Below, piece after piece: positions 1-12,400 of a DNA stretch of 64,000 bases. Made by a program: the position numbers and the translations under genes. The notes under the pieces are model-generated. The model was not told the DNA's origin. It worked only from the letters and a program-made list of their open reading frames with translations, and made no database searches. This stretch comes from Rhytidiadelphus loreus. Its lineage: Eukaryota > Streptophyta > Bryopsida > Hypnales > Hylocomiaceae. How positions within the stretch are numbered: position 1 is the stretch's first letter; every line of letters starts with the position of its first letter. The DNA is taken from NCBI GenBank assembly GCA_947034895.1, contig OX344762.1, positions 20,254,760 to 20,318,759 on the forward strand, written 5' to 3'.

Positions 1-164
1 GTTTACTGAAAAAAATCTTCTGATCCTTGGATGCTGATATTGAATTGCTGAACAATGCCACATAATGAAGTATTGTATAAGATGATTTCTTGCTGTGAAT
101 ACTTATCTATGCCAAGTATAATTTTTTTAACATATGTGGGTTTTAATCCTTGTTTTCTATACAG

Positions 165-2143
165 GGTGAAGAGGTAATTGTCATAATTCCATGGGAAGAG
201 TGGTGGGAGTTACAAACTTCTGATGTTGCCAATTGTCATGTAGCGGTCTTGCCATTACATCCGGCTTTGCGTGCCAAATTCAATGTAACGGCTGCGTGGG
301 AATATGCTCGCCGAATGAATGGTTTACCTTATGGCTATCATAACATGATTTTCAGCTGGATCGATACTCCGACTGACAATTACCCCCCTCCTCTTGGCTC
401 CAACTTGGCAAGTCTTCTGGCAGTATCATATCAACTTTTGTCATTCTATGAACATTATGTTATATTTTAAGTGAACAGGTCATAATTTGGGGGGATCAAT
501 TTTCGCCCTTGGCTTCAAATAAATGCTAACAGCAACCTTATATTGATGGCAGGTGGCATCTGTGATTACTGTGTGGACTCGATTGCAACCTGATTATGCT
601 GCGAATATGTGGAATGAAGCTTTGAATAAACGACTGAATACAGAGGTAATCAACTCTCTGATCACTGGCAGTGAGAAGTTTCCTCTGCACAATGCTTCCT
701 CAGAAATTTGTGATTCTACTTGCAATGTTATTATGGCCGTGTGTTTCCTATGGATCTAGAAATGGGCCAACTTTGTAAATTAATGAATTCTTTTTGCAAA
801 CGCTGTTCATGCAACATGATTGTATTTTTCTATTTATATGATTCTTCTAGGTTTGTTTCACGTGTCTTAGTATTTTGTGTGTATTTTTTTGTTTATGTAC
901 TCAACTTTGCTCTGCATCTTGGCATCCTTGAGTTGTAGTGGCATGGCACTTTTTGAGAACAGTGTCAAGTACGAATTATTTAGCGTAAAGTCGTGTCAAA
1001 TGAGAGAAAATCAAGCAAATTTAGGCTGTGACTAACTCAAGTGTGAAGACTTCCTCATTCATTTGGCTCCAAACTTCAAACTTTGCAAAAAAGAACATGT
1101 CAAGGATTCCAATTTTAGAGGGTTCTGTAGATTGTTACGATGTGGTTGATCCTACTTTTTGGCAGTGAAGTTACATGGACGTGCAAATATTGTTTTTTGC
1201 AGGGTCTGGATCTTCCTGGGGTAATGGTAGAAAGTGAGAAACAAGGTATTCCATTTGAGGAGCTTCTAGCTATCCCAGAGAAGGATGATTGGGAGTACAG
1301 TGATGGATTTTCCACAACTTGTGTGGCCTTCATTCTCCAGATGTACAAAGAAGCTGGACTTTTTGACTCCCTTGCCACTTCCATCCAAGTCACAGAGTTT
1401 ACGGTTAGTGCCAATCTATTCAGCTTTATATTTATTGTTCAGATTGCGTTACAGTATTTAATGTTTTCCAATCTATCTATTATTGAAATCTTGGTTGCCA
1501 ACTGTATTGAATTAGCTTGGCTGTGTTGTACTCTGGATTGAAAGCACTTTGAGATGCGTTTCAAGCATGGGATTAGAGAGAAGAGAATAAACGCCAGCCA
1601 TTATTTGTAGGCTGGCTTGACTTAAGAGTCTGTTCATCTTGGGCTGCACGTTTGGTCCTGAGAGTCCAAAACTACTATATAATAGTGATTGAATATGGAA
1701 GAAGCGATGGTAAAATTGAGAAGTTTCTATATAAAAACGTCAAGTTTTAAAATAAGTTACGTGTAACAATAATCGCTGAAGACGCGTGTTATAAGTTTAA
1801 TAGTTCCTAAAAACAACTTAAAAGTTACCTAGCAAATCCTTGCAGAACCGCCTGGAATTAGATCTACCGACTCTACATGCTGTAATTGATTTTTATTTTT
1901 ATTTTCTTGAACAAATGGTATTGGTTGCAGATCAGGGATGCCTATATGCTCAAGTTTTTTGAAGATGACGTGTCTCGGTTGCCAAGCTGGTGCAATGTCA
2001 CAGACATAGCGACCCCATTTTGTCAAATTTTGGGAGAGTATGAGATGGAGTTCCCAGGCTACAACTCTCTGGAGGCCTATGCTCATATGAACGAACGGTG
2101 CCCTTCGCTGCCTCCAACCTACAAGCGGCCCAAGAATTGTTGA
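165..2143 (+). CDS. 3' part of a conserved plant protein, permuted papain-fold (YiiX/NlpC-P60-like) candidate
   Basis: Four exons join in frame: 165-407, 553-645, 1203-1403 and 1931-2143 (stop TGA), giving 249 residues. The 5' exons lie left of the window, because the first visible exon begins at a clean acceptor (ctatacag) with no start codon. The reading frame is continuous across all junctions, and the composition (many W, Y, P and conserved-looking blocks) is that of a folded protein. I see a CHVAVL block with His at bases 237-239, then a PYGYHN block, then STTCVAF with Cys at 1320-1322. The order His, then Gly-Pro-Tyr region, then Cys is that of permuted papain-fold YiiX-type hydrolases, so a thiol hydrolase-like fold is inferred, not shown. 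From memory the protein resembles a widespread, poorly characterised land-plant family. The intron after base 407 starts with GC (GCAAGT) instead of GT. Coding identity is strong; function is weak. Confidence 0.8.
408..552 (+). other. GC-AG intron in the 165-2143 gene
   Basis: The donor is TTG|GCAAGT and the acceptor is gatggcag|GTGGCA. Reading on without splicing also stays open for a while (to 470), but splicing at these sites joins two conserved-looking blocks (…GSNL and VASVITVW…) in phase 0. No GT donor nearby gives the same join. Confidence 0.65.
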
Positions 2144-3074
2144 TATTGGACTCATACTTTTGTAAATATTGACTGGTATGTTTATTATGAAACACCTGAC
2201 AAGATCGTGTGGATAGAAAGAAATGGCAGCTGGTAGTATACATGACCCATTGCAATCTATAGCAACCTTACTCATTCATGAATTTTAGAACCCAAATGGG
2301 AGATGGTGATACATGCGCTTGTTGATAATATGACATTGATTGATATGACACATTCTTGCGCGATCAAACTTTCTAGCACCTAAGCCCAAAGAGGAGAGTA
2401 CCCTTGATTATATGATACCCTTGGAACTCCTCTTTTATTATTATATATGATGAAGATCTGCTCCATATAGACCTCAAAAATATTAAATAAAGGTTTGTGT
2501 TTAGAATTTCAAAATGCTTCTTTAGTAGGCTTTGCAATGTTGATGATAATTGTTGATGAAATAGATGTCTTGAGAGGCTCTAGACCAAAGGAGAGGAGAC
2601 TTTGTGTTGACAAAAGTTACATGTGTTTTGAAGAAGTTTGAGTAGGGATCTTACTTAGAAAGTGAGCTACTACTACAAGGATTGAGCCTCTCATTGAGTA
2701 CCTTTTGTTTGTCTTTGCATACAAAGTTTATAGGGATGTTGGAAGTATAGGAACATTGATTCAACTTTTGAGAAGTCTAAAAATAGACATTGTAAAACAC
2801 TCTTCCTAAATTTATAAGTTTCTAATAACAATATAAATGAGACTAGGTAATTTCACACATAATCACTTTTAACAATTTCAAATAAAGAAACATTATAACA
2901 ATATATAGTCATCTAGGGTTGGAAGTTGCTTTAACTTCTCAAAGCATCAACAAAAGTAACCATGATTATTTTTACAAATAAATAATAATAATAATAATAA
3001 TCAATGCCAAATATTGATATTGGAAATATACAAGTGAGCCTCTAATGTTTGGACTGAATAGCATATGTTTTCAA
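2144..3074. other. 3' flank and intergenic DNA
   Basis: This is the 3' UTR and downstream region of the gene ending at 2143. It is AT-rich with no credible ORF. A short AAT microsatellite sits at about 2982-3000. I see nothing else. Confidence 0.6.
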
Positions 3075-3480
3075 CACTATAAGAACCCCTTGTTTTTTTG
3101 GATGTGCCAAAAAACATGGTAACACGTCTTTTCAAACTCAAACATGTCACCGTTGATGTCCAACAAAATTTGTTTGAAATGACACGGCAAAAACATGAAA
3201 AAATTTGAGAAAATGTGCCATGTTTTTGCTGTGACATCTAGTCAAAGAAGGTGCCAAAATGCGCCATGTGGTAGCCACATCACCTCCACATAAGTGCCAC
3301 ATAGGCAGGCAATGCCACATGGAATTTTTTTCACTCAGAGATGATTTGGTAGTTGTTGTTGCACATGACATCATAAGATGTGAGAAGATTAATATTGTTT
3401 TGAGCAACGTCAACTTAGACATCAACAAGAATTTTGATATTATTTTTGGTGACATCAATTTAGATGTCTTCGGAGACATT
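3075..3480. mobile_element. Partial CACTA-type element, 5' end only
   Basis: It begins CACTATAAGAACCCC, which matches the left end of the complete element at 6192-7357 (CACTATAAGAAACCCG). The next 100 bases share the 'ccaaaaaacat' and 'aacatggt' blocks with that element. I could not find the right terminal repeat, so the element is truncated or its end has decayed. The end coordinate is approximate. Confidence 0.45.
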
Positions 3481-3722
3481 TTTTGAAATGCTCAAGGGGA
3501 TACTATCGATGCAGTAGAAAATGGTGTGAGATAAAAAATAAGGTCAATTTAATTCATTGAAGCAAAAATTATAAATTTAGTAGATCTACCATAGCATTGG
3601 TAATATGTATTGTGCACGATTATATATAAAATAGGGTATTGAAAAAATCCTACATTTTTTTATACAATAGGAAAAAAATAGGGTGCAAAACATTGGATCC
3701 ATCTAAATTCTAAAAGTGCTTA

Positions 3723-3944
3723 CACTACAAGAGAAAGGGGTGTTTTAAGTGTGTTTTGAAGTATAGTCCTAGAGATAAGATATCAAGTAATGACCTTTAT
3801 GTAGATTTTTAGTAAAAATTTACTGAAAGTACATGTCTTTTCAGTAAAATTTTACTAAAAATCTACATAAAGGTCAATATAAAGGTCATTACTTAATATC
3901 TTATCTCTAGGACTATACTTAAAACACCCCTTTCTCTTGTAGTG
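3723..3944. mobile_element. CACTA-type MITE, 222 bp, TSD TTA
   Basis: The ends are CACTACAAGAGAAAGGGG and its reverse complement ending CTTGTAGTG. The flanking 3-bp duplication is TTA (3720-3722 and 3945-3947). Inside, the two halves are inverted copies of each other (TAGTCCTAGAGATAAGAT … ATCTTATCTCTAGGACTA), so the transcript would fold into one long hairpin. CACTA ends plus a 3-bp target duplication place it in the CACTA/En-Spm superfamily. It has no coding capacity. Confidence 0.85.
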
Positions 3945-4912
3945 TTAGTAGGTTCAATTTATTAATGAATGGGCAATTTTGTTAAAATGGTGGTATTTCA
4001 TGTGCCATTTGTACATGAAGGACTGGTAAGGTGGTTTAGATTGTGCTATGTAGCCGGTTGGGTGTAATGGTGGTGTGTGGCAAATTGACCTCCAATCACG
4101 AGTGGATGGATTTCTGCGTAGGATTTGAAGGAAAGACAATGGTCGTAGATTTAGTTAGTGAAAGGTTTGTGGGAATAATTGGTAGATTGTGGAATATTTT
4201 TGGAATCTTTGGTGCTTGAGACTTTGTGTCTTTGCCTCCTAAAATGGAAGGGGGGGAGGCATTTGGGTTAGGTATCATGATGGACAAAAATTTGGGCAAC
4301 TATTTAGATTTACATCATTCATGATCGCATGCTCAACAAATAACAAACTCAAAATATGACTCATTGGAATGGACAAGAAATAGAAGCAAAAAAACTCATA
4401 TTTCTACTTGAAGAAAATGGTGGGTACAAATATCATTAAGCATGTAGCCCATACTTCCTAACTTCTACAAAAGAGCTCAGCGATACAAAACAAGATTCTT
4501 GAACTAAATGAATTATCACCATTGTTGTAAGCTAGTGGTGGCCTCCCTTCGAGAGTATTGATGTAGGGGTCTTCTGCCTTGTGCTCCTCCCACATCCTTT
4601 TGTCTTGCATGAAATATGTCATGAAATTCCCAAGTTGTCGAGTTCAAAGCCAAAATCCGTACTTCGATTCATTGGATTGTGGAGGATCTCTTTGGTTCTA
4701 TTAAGTAGGGCATTTTTCATGCCGCTCCAATACATGACCAAATAGAAACAAACAGGCCTTGTACTTTACCAATCCATCTTTGACGTCCGTCTAGTGTTGG
4801 ATGTATCCATTAAGTCCATGCAAAATCTCAGCTTTGTTGGTCATTTTTTGGGAAGTGATGCATAGGGGATCACCTTGGGGAAGGAGAGGTTTGTGCTTAG
4901 GATCTTCATTCC

Positions 4913-5144
4913 CACTACAAGAGAAAGGGGTGTTTTAAATATAGTCCTAGAGATAACATTTTAAGTAATGACCTTTTTAGGAGATTTTCAGTAAGAATTT
5001 ACAAGATATTTGTGTCTTTCTAGTAAAATTTTACTAGAAAGACACAAATATCTTGTAAATTCTTACTGAAAATCTCCTAAAAAGGTCATTACTTAAAATG
5101 TTATCTCTAGGACTATATTTAAAACACCCATTTCTCTTGTAGTG
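4913..5144. mobile_element. CACTA-type MITE, 232 bp, near-perfect hairpin, TSD TCC
   Basis: The ends are CACTACAAGAGAAAGGGG and CTTGTAGTG, with target duplication TCC at 4910-4912 and 5145-5147. The whole element is an almost perfect inverted repeat: about 110-bp arms meet near 5030 around TAGTAAAATTTTACTA. It lies inside the minus-strand DUF7869-like pseudogene. It is the same family as 3723-3944 with a diverged centre. Confidence 0.88.
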
Positions 5145-6191
5145 TCCATAACCTCAAGCTAGCTTCCGATAACCACAGAATGTTTGTACATGCCAGTTTG
5201 TATTGCACAATCCGCCAACTGTTGTCATCCATGAAGAATTTGTATGGCCTTCCGTGGAAGTGGCCCACTAGTTGTTGCTTCTGCATTCTAATATAAGGTT
5301 TGACGTAAGCCTTGAAATCGGGCACTTCTTCTATTAGGTGGGAAATGAAGGAACCTTGTTCCATTTTCATATACGACTGCATCAATGATGGTAAGGTGGG
5401 ATGGGTATTTTCACGGAGTTGCATGCTCCAACGCACAAATGATGCATCCATGTTTTTGTATGTGTGTCCCACTATCATAAAAGATACGACCACTTTTTTC
5501 ACAATCCGCCTTGCGACCAAGAGCAACCAAAAATAAAAGACACACCTATTTTTGTTTTTTTTCCAAGAGTTATCCATTTGAACGTGTAGCAATGGTGGCA
5601 ATGGTTGGACTTTGATGGATTGCAAAGGAACATCTCCCAAATAATCAACACAAATCTCACTACCCTTGAACAACGCTCAATACAACTATGTACTACTAGC
5701 TCCTGTAAACAAAGATTGTAAAGACTTTATGAAGAGGTCTTCTAAATCCCGCAACAACTTGGCGATTGATCTCCAGATGAAGTTGTCGCTCCAAAACACA
5801 TCCAAATTGTAATGCGCGTATTTGCCATCCCCATGCTCGTGTGCAAAGATTCCTAACACTTTTATGGGCAACTTCATGAATCTATCTAGTACCTTCATTT
5901 TTCTTGCCACTGCGGGATATGCTATTTTTGAATGGTCCATCTTGTTGTGCATGAAGGATAACAATTGCATTGGTCATAGTTTAAACAACCATCTACTGTG
6001 ATAGTAGGCATGCAAACAAGCTTCCTACAAAAACAAGTGTTTTTGGAAATGCTTTTGAATTCATTCATAGCCCTTTGATCTAGGTGCAAAAGAAGCCTAT
6101 AATTGCTTCAAGTTGTCACAAATGCTACATCTTACAAATGAATCTCCTCTTCCTTTGATGACATACTCGAAAAAAATATTTTGTCCGGATT

Positions 6192-7357
6192 CACTATAAG
6201 AAACCCGTATTTTCTGTGGTGTTATGAAGAAATGGGTCATGTTTTCATTGACATCACAAATTCTAAGCCTATGGGAGGCAAGTTTTTGCTAATGTTGGAA
6301 AAGACATGGAGACATTAGAGAAAAAACAGGTGGATGACACAAAGGACGTGTATGCTTTTTTGAACATCAAATAAAACATGGTGACGCTTACTAGAATGTT
6401 CCAAAAAACATAAAAGTACCACATCGACTAGGGTTTTTGGATTTACTTGGGTAAATTTTTGTAAGTTATTGTAGGCTAATGTAAAATGCTGACTGGATGT
6501 GAAAAAAATTGGAAAAGGGTAGCCATGTGGCATGCTTTGAAAAAAAAAGAAAATTGATGGATGTATACTATGGATGAAAAAAGAATCTCTTTATACAAGT
6601 GGATGGTAGGAAGTAAGACAAACCATATGGGATATGTAAAGCAATTTTTTTTTTCAAAATTGAATGTCTAAATAAACATCCACATGTTTAAAACAACCAC
6701 TAGATGTCAGAAATAACATGTAGATGTCAAAAAAACGTCCTCATGTTTAAAACAGCATCCACATATAATGTAGTCAAGTTCTCATTTGTGAATTATCCCA
6801 TATCCTTTGTCATGAATGGATGATGAATTTCAGTATAAAAGGGACCTCTCCACCCTTCATTCTCACTAAATGCCAATGAAATAATTACTTAACTTTGCCA
6901 TTAAAATTTCTTTTGAGTAGATAGTAAAGTCTTGGTGAATTGGACAATTTTTCTTGTTCAATTTTTGGGGAATTTAAAAAAAATTATTATTATTTCCAAA
7001 TAATTATTTCATACAATTAATGCCATTTGTATTTTTCAGTGAGGCGCATCACATGTTGTATTATGATGATGATTTTTTTATTAATAAAAAAAGACATTGC
7101 TCAAATAAATAAAAGATGATGTGGCTGCCATGTGGCATCTACGTGGCAAGCATTTGGAGAGTGAAAACACGAGGTATCAACAACCGTTTTCATGAAACAT
7201 GCAGACATTATGGCATGTTATAGTAGATTTTAGCCGTTTGTGGAAATGCCGCCTACAACGGATTTTAGGTGACATTAGAGTTGACATACCTTTAATTGAA
7301 AAAAACATACTTTCACATCTTTAAAAACACCACTAAAAACACGGGGTTCTTCTAGTG
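6192..7357. mobile_element. Non-autonomous CACTA-type element, 1,166 bp, TSD ATT
   Basis: The left end is CACTATAAGAAACCCG and the right end …CGGGGTTCTTCTAGTG, an inverted pair. The target duplication ATT lies at 6189-6191 and 7358-7360. No transposase reading frame is present. The element separates the 5' and 3' halves of the minus-strand transposon pseudogene. The piece at 3075 belongs to the same subfamily. Confidence 0.8.
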
Positions 7358-8690
7358 ATTTTACTGAAATAAGATTGTGAAAGTGGAGACAACCCGAATT
7401 CTAAGTTTGCTTGCAAACAATGCAAAGTACATGGCCACTCTCAATGTTCACAACTAGCAAGTGTCATTCTAGATATTGATGGATTTCATATCATTCTTAT
7501 AAGTAATTGAAAGTCTATCCATTTCCTCGTAATATGAATCTTGTAGGTAATGTTGTTGGTATGTGGGAATCTTACCTTGTTCACGGTGGTCAATAATTGC
7601 CTCCATTCGATACTGGTAGGGAGAACTTTCACGCCAACTTTCTGGCTCGTGCGTTAGGTGCAAGACAAATGGGGCATGTGTCTGGCCATTGCTTCCAGTA
7701 ATGAGTCTTGATAGCTTGTACAATTGCAACTCTTGCCTTTGTTTAGTAGTAGGTGCTGTATGGAGCACCTCTAATGCCAACCTTGGCCTTGGCCTTGTAT
7801 CTCTCAACTGTACGAGGAGGAATGTTGTGAAGAATCCTCTAGGCATGTGAACAGATGTCTATGCCTTCGACGGTGACAAGTGTCAACTTTCTATCTACTT
7901 CGCGCAACGCCCTATAGACGTCCAAATTTGTGGTGGACTTCACTCGAAATGTTGTAGGTGCATTTTTGTATAAAGTGCACAAATGGTAGAAGGAGGAACT
8001 TTCTGAGTGCACTCCTTGTTGCAACAAAGTTGCATGAAGACCTCTACTATGGATTCATCTAATACCATCTACCATCTTCATATATCCTTTTGGCTTTTGT
8101 TTAGTAACATGGCAGCTTAAGTTTTACTGTCATAGCGATATTGTCGTACATCCATTTTTTTTCGATTTCCCTGTAGCTCTTCATCGATAGCATGCCATTT
8201 GCGAGTGTGATTGTAAATACTCACGTATCCATTGTCACTATGATAAAACACCTACTCCATTGGCCAATGTAAGCACATGTCGTTGACACTTCAGTCATCA
8301 TTGAGGACCTCTAACACAATAATGCCCACATCATCCATATCTAGTCTGCTCTGTCCATCAATGTTTGTGTTGGAGTGTCATTGGTTATAATCACTTCCGC
8401 AAAATCGATGCCGTCCACATGCCTTGCAAGTAGTGCTTTACCAAACCATCCGTCATAGTCAATATCCTTGCAATTAGGAATGGGACTTGTATCCACATCT
8501 GCCAGGGCAGATGCTTCTAAGTTGACGTCCTCCTCCTCATATTTTTAGAACCCTTGTGCATCCAACAATCGACAAATGACATGTCCATGATGAAAATAGA
8601 ACGCAATGCAAAATTCCAAAGTCAGAAGTTATGGAGGGTCTATAGCTAAGTGGAGGACCTCGTCGCCATTGGATTCGCTTGCTCGGGGGG

Positions 8691-9236
8691 TGCACTTAGT
8701 TCTACTACAATAAACCACGTGCAAACAAGTAGACTATAATTTCAAACTAAAATTTTGAGTATTGTTTAATAATGACTATAGGTTTCTATTGCCAAAATTT
8801 TCAACTTAAATAAAATATGAAATGATTTCTAGTAGAGGTTGAAAATGAACTAAAATGGCATGTTTTTCAACTCAAATAATTATAGTGAACACATTTAGAT
8901 GACCATTGAATCAATATTCAACTCAAAATGAGCTTTCTATAGAGATTTATTTATAGAATTCTTTTGTTCATTTTTTAGACAATTCTTTCTTATATAATAT
9001 AGGGGTGTGAAAGTTATTTTTCAATTCTGTAGTATATCTTTTTACTTCAAAAATTTGTAACTAATCATCATTAACAAATAAAAATATCAATAATTCAAAA
9101 CATAAACTTTCAAAGTAGGAAAATTTATTCATATTTTATTTATTTATTTTTATTTAAAATTCAAAAAGTATATAGTGAGTCCAAAGTTTTGTTCGCACGT
9201 GATTTCTAATGGATACTCTAAGTGACCCCCCCAAGT
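8691..9236. mobile_element. Non-autonomous DNA transposon, about 546 bp, family of 13781-14366
   Basis: The left end GCTCGGGGGGTGCACTTAG is inverted at the right as CTAAGTGACCCCCCC. The interior aligns over nearly its full length with 13781-14366; shared blocks include AATGACTATAGGTTTC and AGGGGTGTGAAAGTTATTTT. Possible target duplications are TCGCTT and TTGCTT (one mismatch). There is no ORF. The superfamily is not clear from the ends. Confidence 0.6.
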
Positions 9237-10427
9237 TTGCTTGAAGAAGCCATACTAGACGTAGAGATGGATCCTTGAAAGTTGTCCTTGGAAATGAAGT
9301 CTCAAGTTCTGAGAGTACCTAAGTGGCAATTTATTAAAATGTCGCGGAAATAGAAAATGCATCCTCAACAAAGTAGTTCTGACAACGTACTCTAGCAGAT
9401 AGATAGAAATTGAGAATCAATCAAAGATGTTTTAAACCAAAGCAGCTTGCCAAGTATCTTGGTGCAAAAGATCTCAGCCTTATGGATTCCATCCATTCTC
9501 TATCATGATATGTAATTCATATTTCACAAATTATCTCTAGGACCAAACCTCGCGATCTAATCTTGAGGAAGCACGGACTCAACATGAGAACATGACAATA
9601 GTCACAAACAGAAGATAAGTGTGGACAATTCAATTGAACCTAGAACTATCAGTCTAATTTTCAAAATTCGAAGCTACTACACTTGAAGTTTGTCAACATT
9701 TGTTCAAAGCAGTAAAGACATCTCTAGCATAACACGTACTAAGAATAGTTTAAATCCCATGGTCTGAATAGCACAATGCATCAGCAAGTCAAATAGATGT
9801 TATCGGAAAATTACATTCAAACTACAGGTTTTCAAATGCGAGAAGCGACACTTTTAGAAGCAATGTCCTACCAAAAATAGTTTAGACACACGGTCTAAAT
9901 TGCACAAAGCATCAACTCGCCAGATAGTCACCTTACTGAAAAAAATTTAGACCGTGTGGTCTGAACTATGTAGAGTATCAACGCTTAGGTAGACATTATA
10001 AGACAAATAACATTCAGATTGGGAGGTCTAAAATGGAAGAATTGACTTTTGGAAACAATGTCTTGCTGAATTAGTTCAGACCGTGTGATCTGAACTGGAA
10101 CTTCACTAATAAAATTAGTGTCAACCCAAATGTATCTACATTGTGCATTATGAATGATTCTATGCAGAGATGTCACTATTTAGCCTAAAGGTTAGACTAA
10201 TTTAGAAGGAGGTAACATTAATAATGATGAAATATAATCAACGGAATGGCATGGACATGCCTTACAATATGTTGCTAATCTAAATGTAATACACTTGGAG
10301 AAAAACAATACATACAATGACACAATTGAACACTTTTGTGCACAATGTCGTAATTTAGGCATAATTCATTAATGAATGAATTCAGGATATAGCCTTTGAG
10401 CACGTGAACAATGCAAAAACTCACAAT
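9237..10427. repeat. Degenerate repeats carrying the GGTCTGAA palindrome
   Basis: No gene is visible. Imperfect copies of the palindrome TTTAGACCGCGCGGTCTAAA occur at about 9750, 9879, 9948 and 10074 (for example TTAGACCGTGTGGTCTGAA). They sit in loosely repeated surroundings in which 'aatgtcctaccaaaaatagtt' and 'aatgtcttgctgaattagtt' precede two of the cores roughly 200 bp apart. Confidence 0.45.
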
Positions 10428-11231
10428 CACTACAAGAGAAAGGGGTGTTTTAACCCCTAAAGTCCCAAGGCCATTTTTCTGCCAAAACCACTCAAAACTA
10501 CCACATTTGCTACATTCACCTATGAAATAATTTTTTTAAATATTTCTTAGCATCTAACCATAGGATCTTGTTCTACACTTGTCTTAGATCATGTGATAAT
10601 TTTTTTGTAATGTTTGACCATGTAGATTGAAAGATATTAGCATTCAAAGTGGAAGAATAAAATTTCTTTCAAGAAGTTGCTATAATTGCCCGCAAAACAA
10701 GAAACTCCATAACTTTCACATCACTAATCCAAATGGAATGAATCAAAGCTTCCCATTTATAAAAAAATATAATCTACAAGAAAACAAAAAAAATTATTTT
10801 TATTTCAATTTTTTGTGGATGTTTTTTGCTGCCCAGTCTCCCCCATTTTGAGGTTATCATGGCATAACTTTTGCTCCCGGGCACTGATTGGAATAAAAAT
10901 TATATTCCTCTAAAGATTGTAAGTTTATCTATCTTATGAGAAAATTTTAAAAAGTTTCAATAAAAATTGAGATCATAGGAACTTGTCCGAAATCCATTTT
11001 GTCCTCCGTAGGGACAATGGGACTTTAGGGGTTAAGCATGTTTTTAAGTATAGTCCTAGAGATAAGATATTAAGTAATGGCCTTTATGTAGATTTTTAGT
11101 AAAAATTTGTTGCAAGTACACATATTTTCAGTAAATTTTTACAAAAAATCTACATAAAGGTGAACATAAAGGTCATTACTTAATATCTTACCTCTAGGAC
11201 TATACTTAAAACACCCCTTTCTCTTGTAGTG
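10428..11231. mobile_element. CACTA-type MITE interrupted by a nested element, TSD AAT
   Basis: The left end CACTACAAGAGAAAGGGG starts at 10428 and the right end CTTGTAGTG finishes at 11231. The flanking duplication is AAT (10425-10427 and 11232-11234). After removing the nested element at 10454-11031 and one copy of its target site, about 222 bp remain, matching the copy at 3723-3944. Confidence 0.85.
10454..11031. mobile_element. Nested 578-bp DNA element inserted at TTAA
   Basis: The terminal inverted repeats are CCCCTAAAGTCCC and GGGACTTTAGGGG. TTAA flanks both sides (10450-10453 and 11032-11035), while uninterrupted CACTA relatives have a single TTAA at this point. That defines a clean insertion with a TTAA (or TAA) duplication. 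A TTAA duplication suits piggyBac-like elements and TAA suits PIF/Harbinger; the ends alone do not decide. A truncated relative lies at 52161-52411 and weaker ones at about 12660-12790, 18700 and 36850. Confidence 0.75.
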
Positions 11232-12400
11232 AATACACCAATGTATCAAATGAATTTGACAATGTATCAAATGAATGTGGCAAAACAAAAGTTTAACATT
11301 TCAAAAAATCACAACTGTTCTGGCTCCACAATTTTGCTAGGTACAACATACCAATGAACCAATTTCTCTTTAGAATTCACGAATTCGGACTTAGTAAATC
11401 TTGAATTCAGGAAAATAGTATTTTGGGGAATCACATTAGCGGCAATGAGGCACACAAGCCACACTATAGAAATTACGAACTACAAAATCAAAGAGCTCTT
11501 GATTTACAAAGACAACAACAGACCTAAGTTCTTTCTCCAATGCAAAGGACCAAAAACAAAGTATGATGACCCTGAGTTCATTGTACTTGGAATAAAAGCA
11601 ATAGAAATGGATGGACGCAAGTCTTCAACGGTTGGTACAACCAAGAACAACATCGATCGATTAGATGTACATCGGATACAAAAGCGCAACAACAACAAAG
11701 AAGACAAGAAGAACAATAGCAAGCAAGAGAGAGCCTCCACGGATTTGACAAGGTTGGTTTAATGCGGCTAGTGAATTCTGGTAGCCTTCACATAAATGCT
11801 AGTAGGTCCCACCTTGGAACGACATATCCGCTATGAGTTGAAGCCAAATCGATTGAATTTTTTCTCTACAAATGACAACATGGTTTAGGGAAGTAATATA
11901 TACTTGAGAATTGAGAAATGTATGTTTTCCAATTTTCACTAATAGCACGTAAGAATTAGGTATGCAATTCATTTGAATTATACGCATGGGCTTTTCTTCA
12001 AATTGGATCCAATTTTCTTAAAAGGGACAAAGAATTAGGTGCAAACCAAATCAAATAACACAAGATGTACGGAATTTTGGCATATATATTTTTTATAAAG
12101 AAAAGTCTAAATATGTGTGAAGAAATAAACACATGTGCAAAGATTTCAAAAATCCATACAGAAAGTGTTTCGATATAGAATTCAGATTCACTCATGGTTT
12201 GTTTTCTCTAATATAAAAAATGAAACTTTTTATTTAATAAACATCAAAAGTTGGGTACCTTGTCCTACAATATATGTGTAAAAAACTCATGCAATTAGGT
12301 TTTCAAATCTTGTTATTCTTGTCCTCCTAGAAGATTTAGTTTATATATATAATGACATTTATGGATCCTTGTTAAAACTTAAAAGGGCTACAAGACATTT
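11232..12400. other. Intergenic DNA, one unconvincing ORF
   Basis: This stretch is AT-rich. A 105-codon plus-strand frame at 11445-11762 is lysine- and asparagine-rich, shows no motif and has no splice context, so I do not call it a gene. I see no RNA gene or regulatory signal. Confidence 0.45.

Larger units (their letters stand above)
4420..8620 (-). pseudogene. Decayed transposon gene with a DUF7869-like region, split by two CACTA insertions
   Basis: Minus-strand coding remnants run from about 8620 to 4420 with many stops and frame changes. The clearest block is at 5146-5673: a VQMDNSWKKNKNRCVFYFW stretch followed by VGHTYKNMDASF, closely matching the pattern 'DN…ENKNRYVFAFL … VGHTHEDIDA' that I associate with DUF7869 proteins encoded by plant transposon-like genes. 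Adjacent blocks lie at 5686-5970, 7469-8027 and 8380-8560. The reading resumes left of 4913 with a stretch similar in style (PKHKPLLPQGDP) at about 4850-4900. The CACTA elements at 4913-5144 and 6192-7357 are inserted in it, so it was already resident when they arrived. The catalytic class of the parent transposon cannot be told from this piece. Confidence 0.6.

Noticed and set aside
11445..11762. 105-codon plus-strand gene
   Set aside because: Lys/Asn-rich translation without motif and a competing frame on the other strand.
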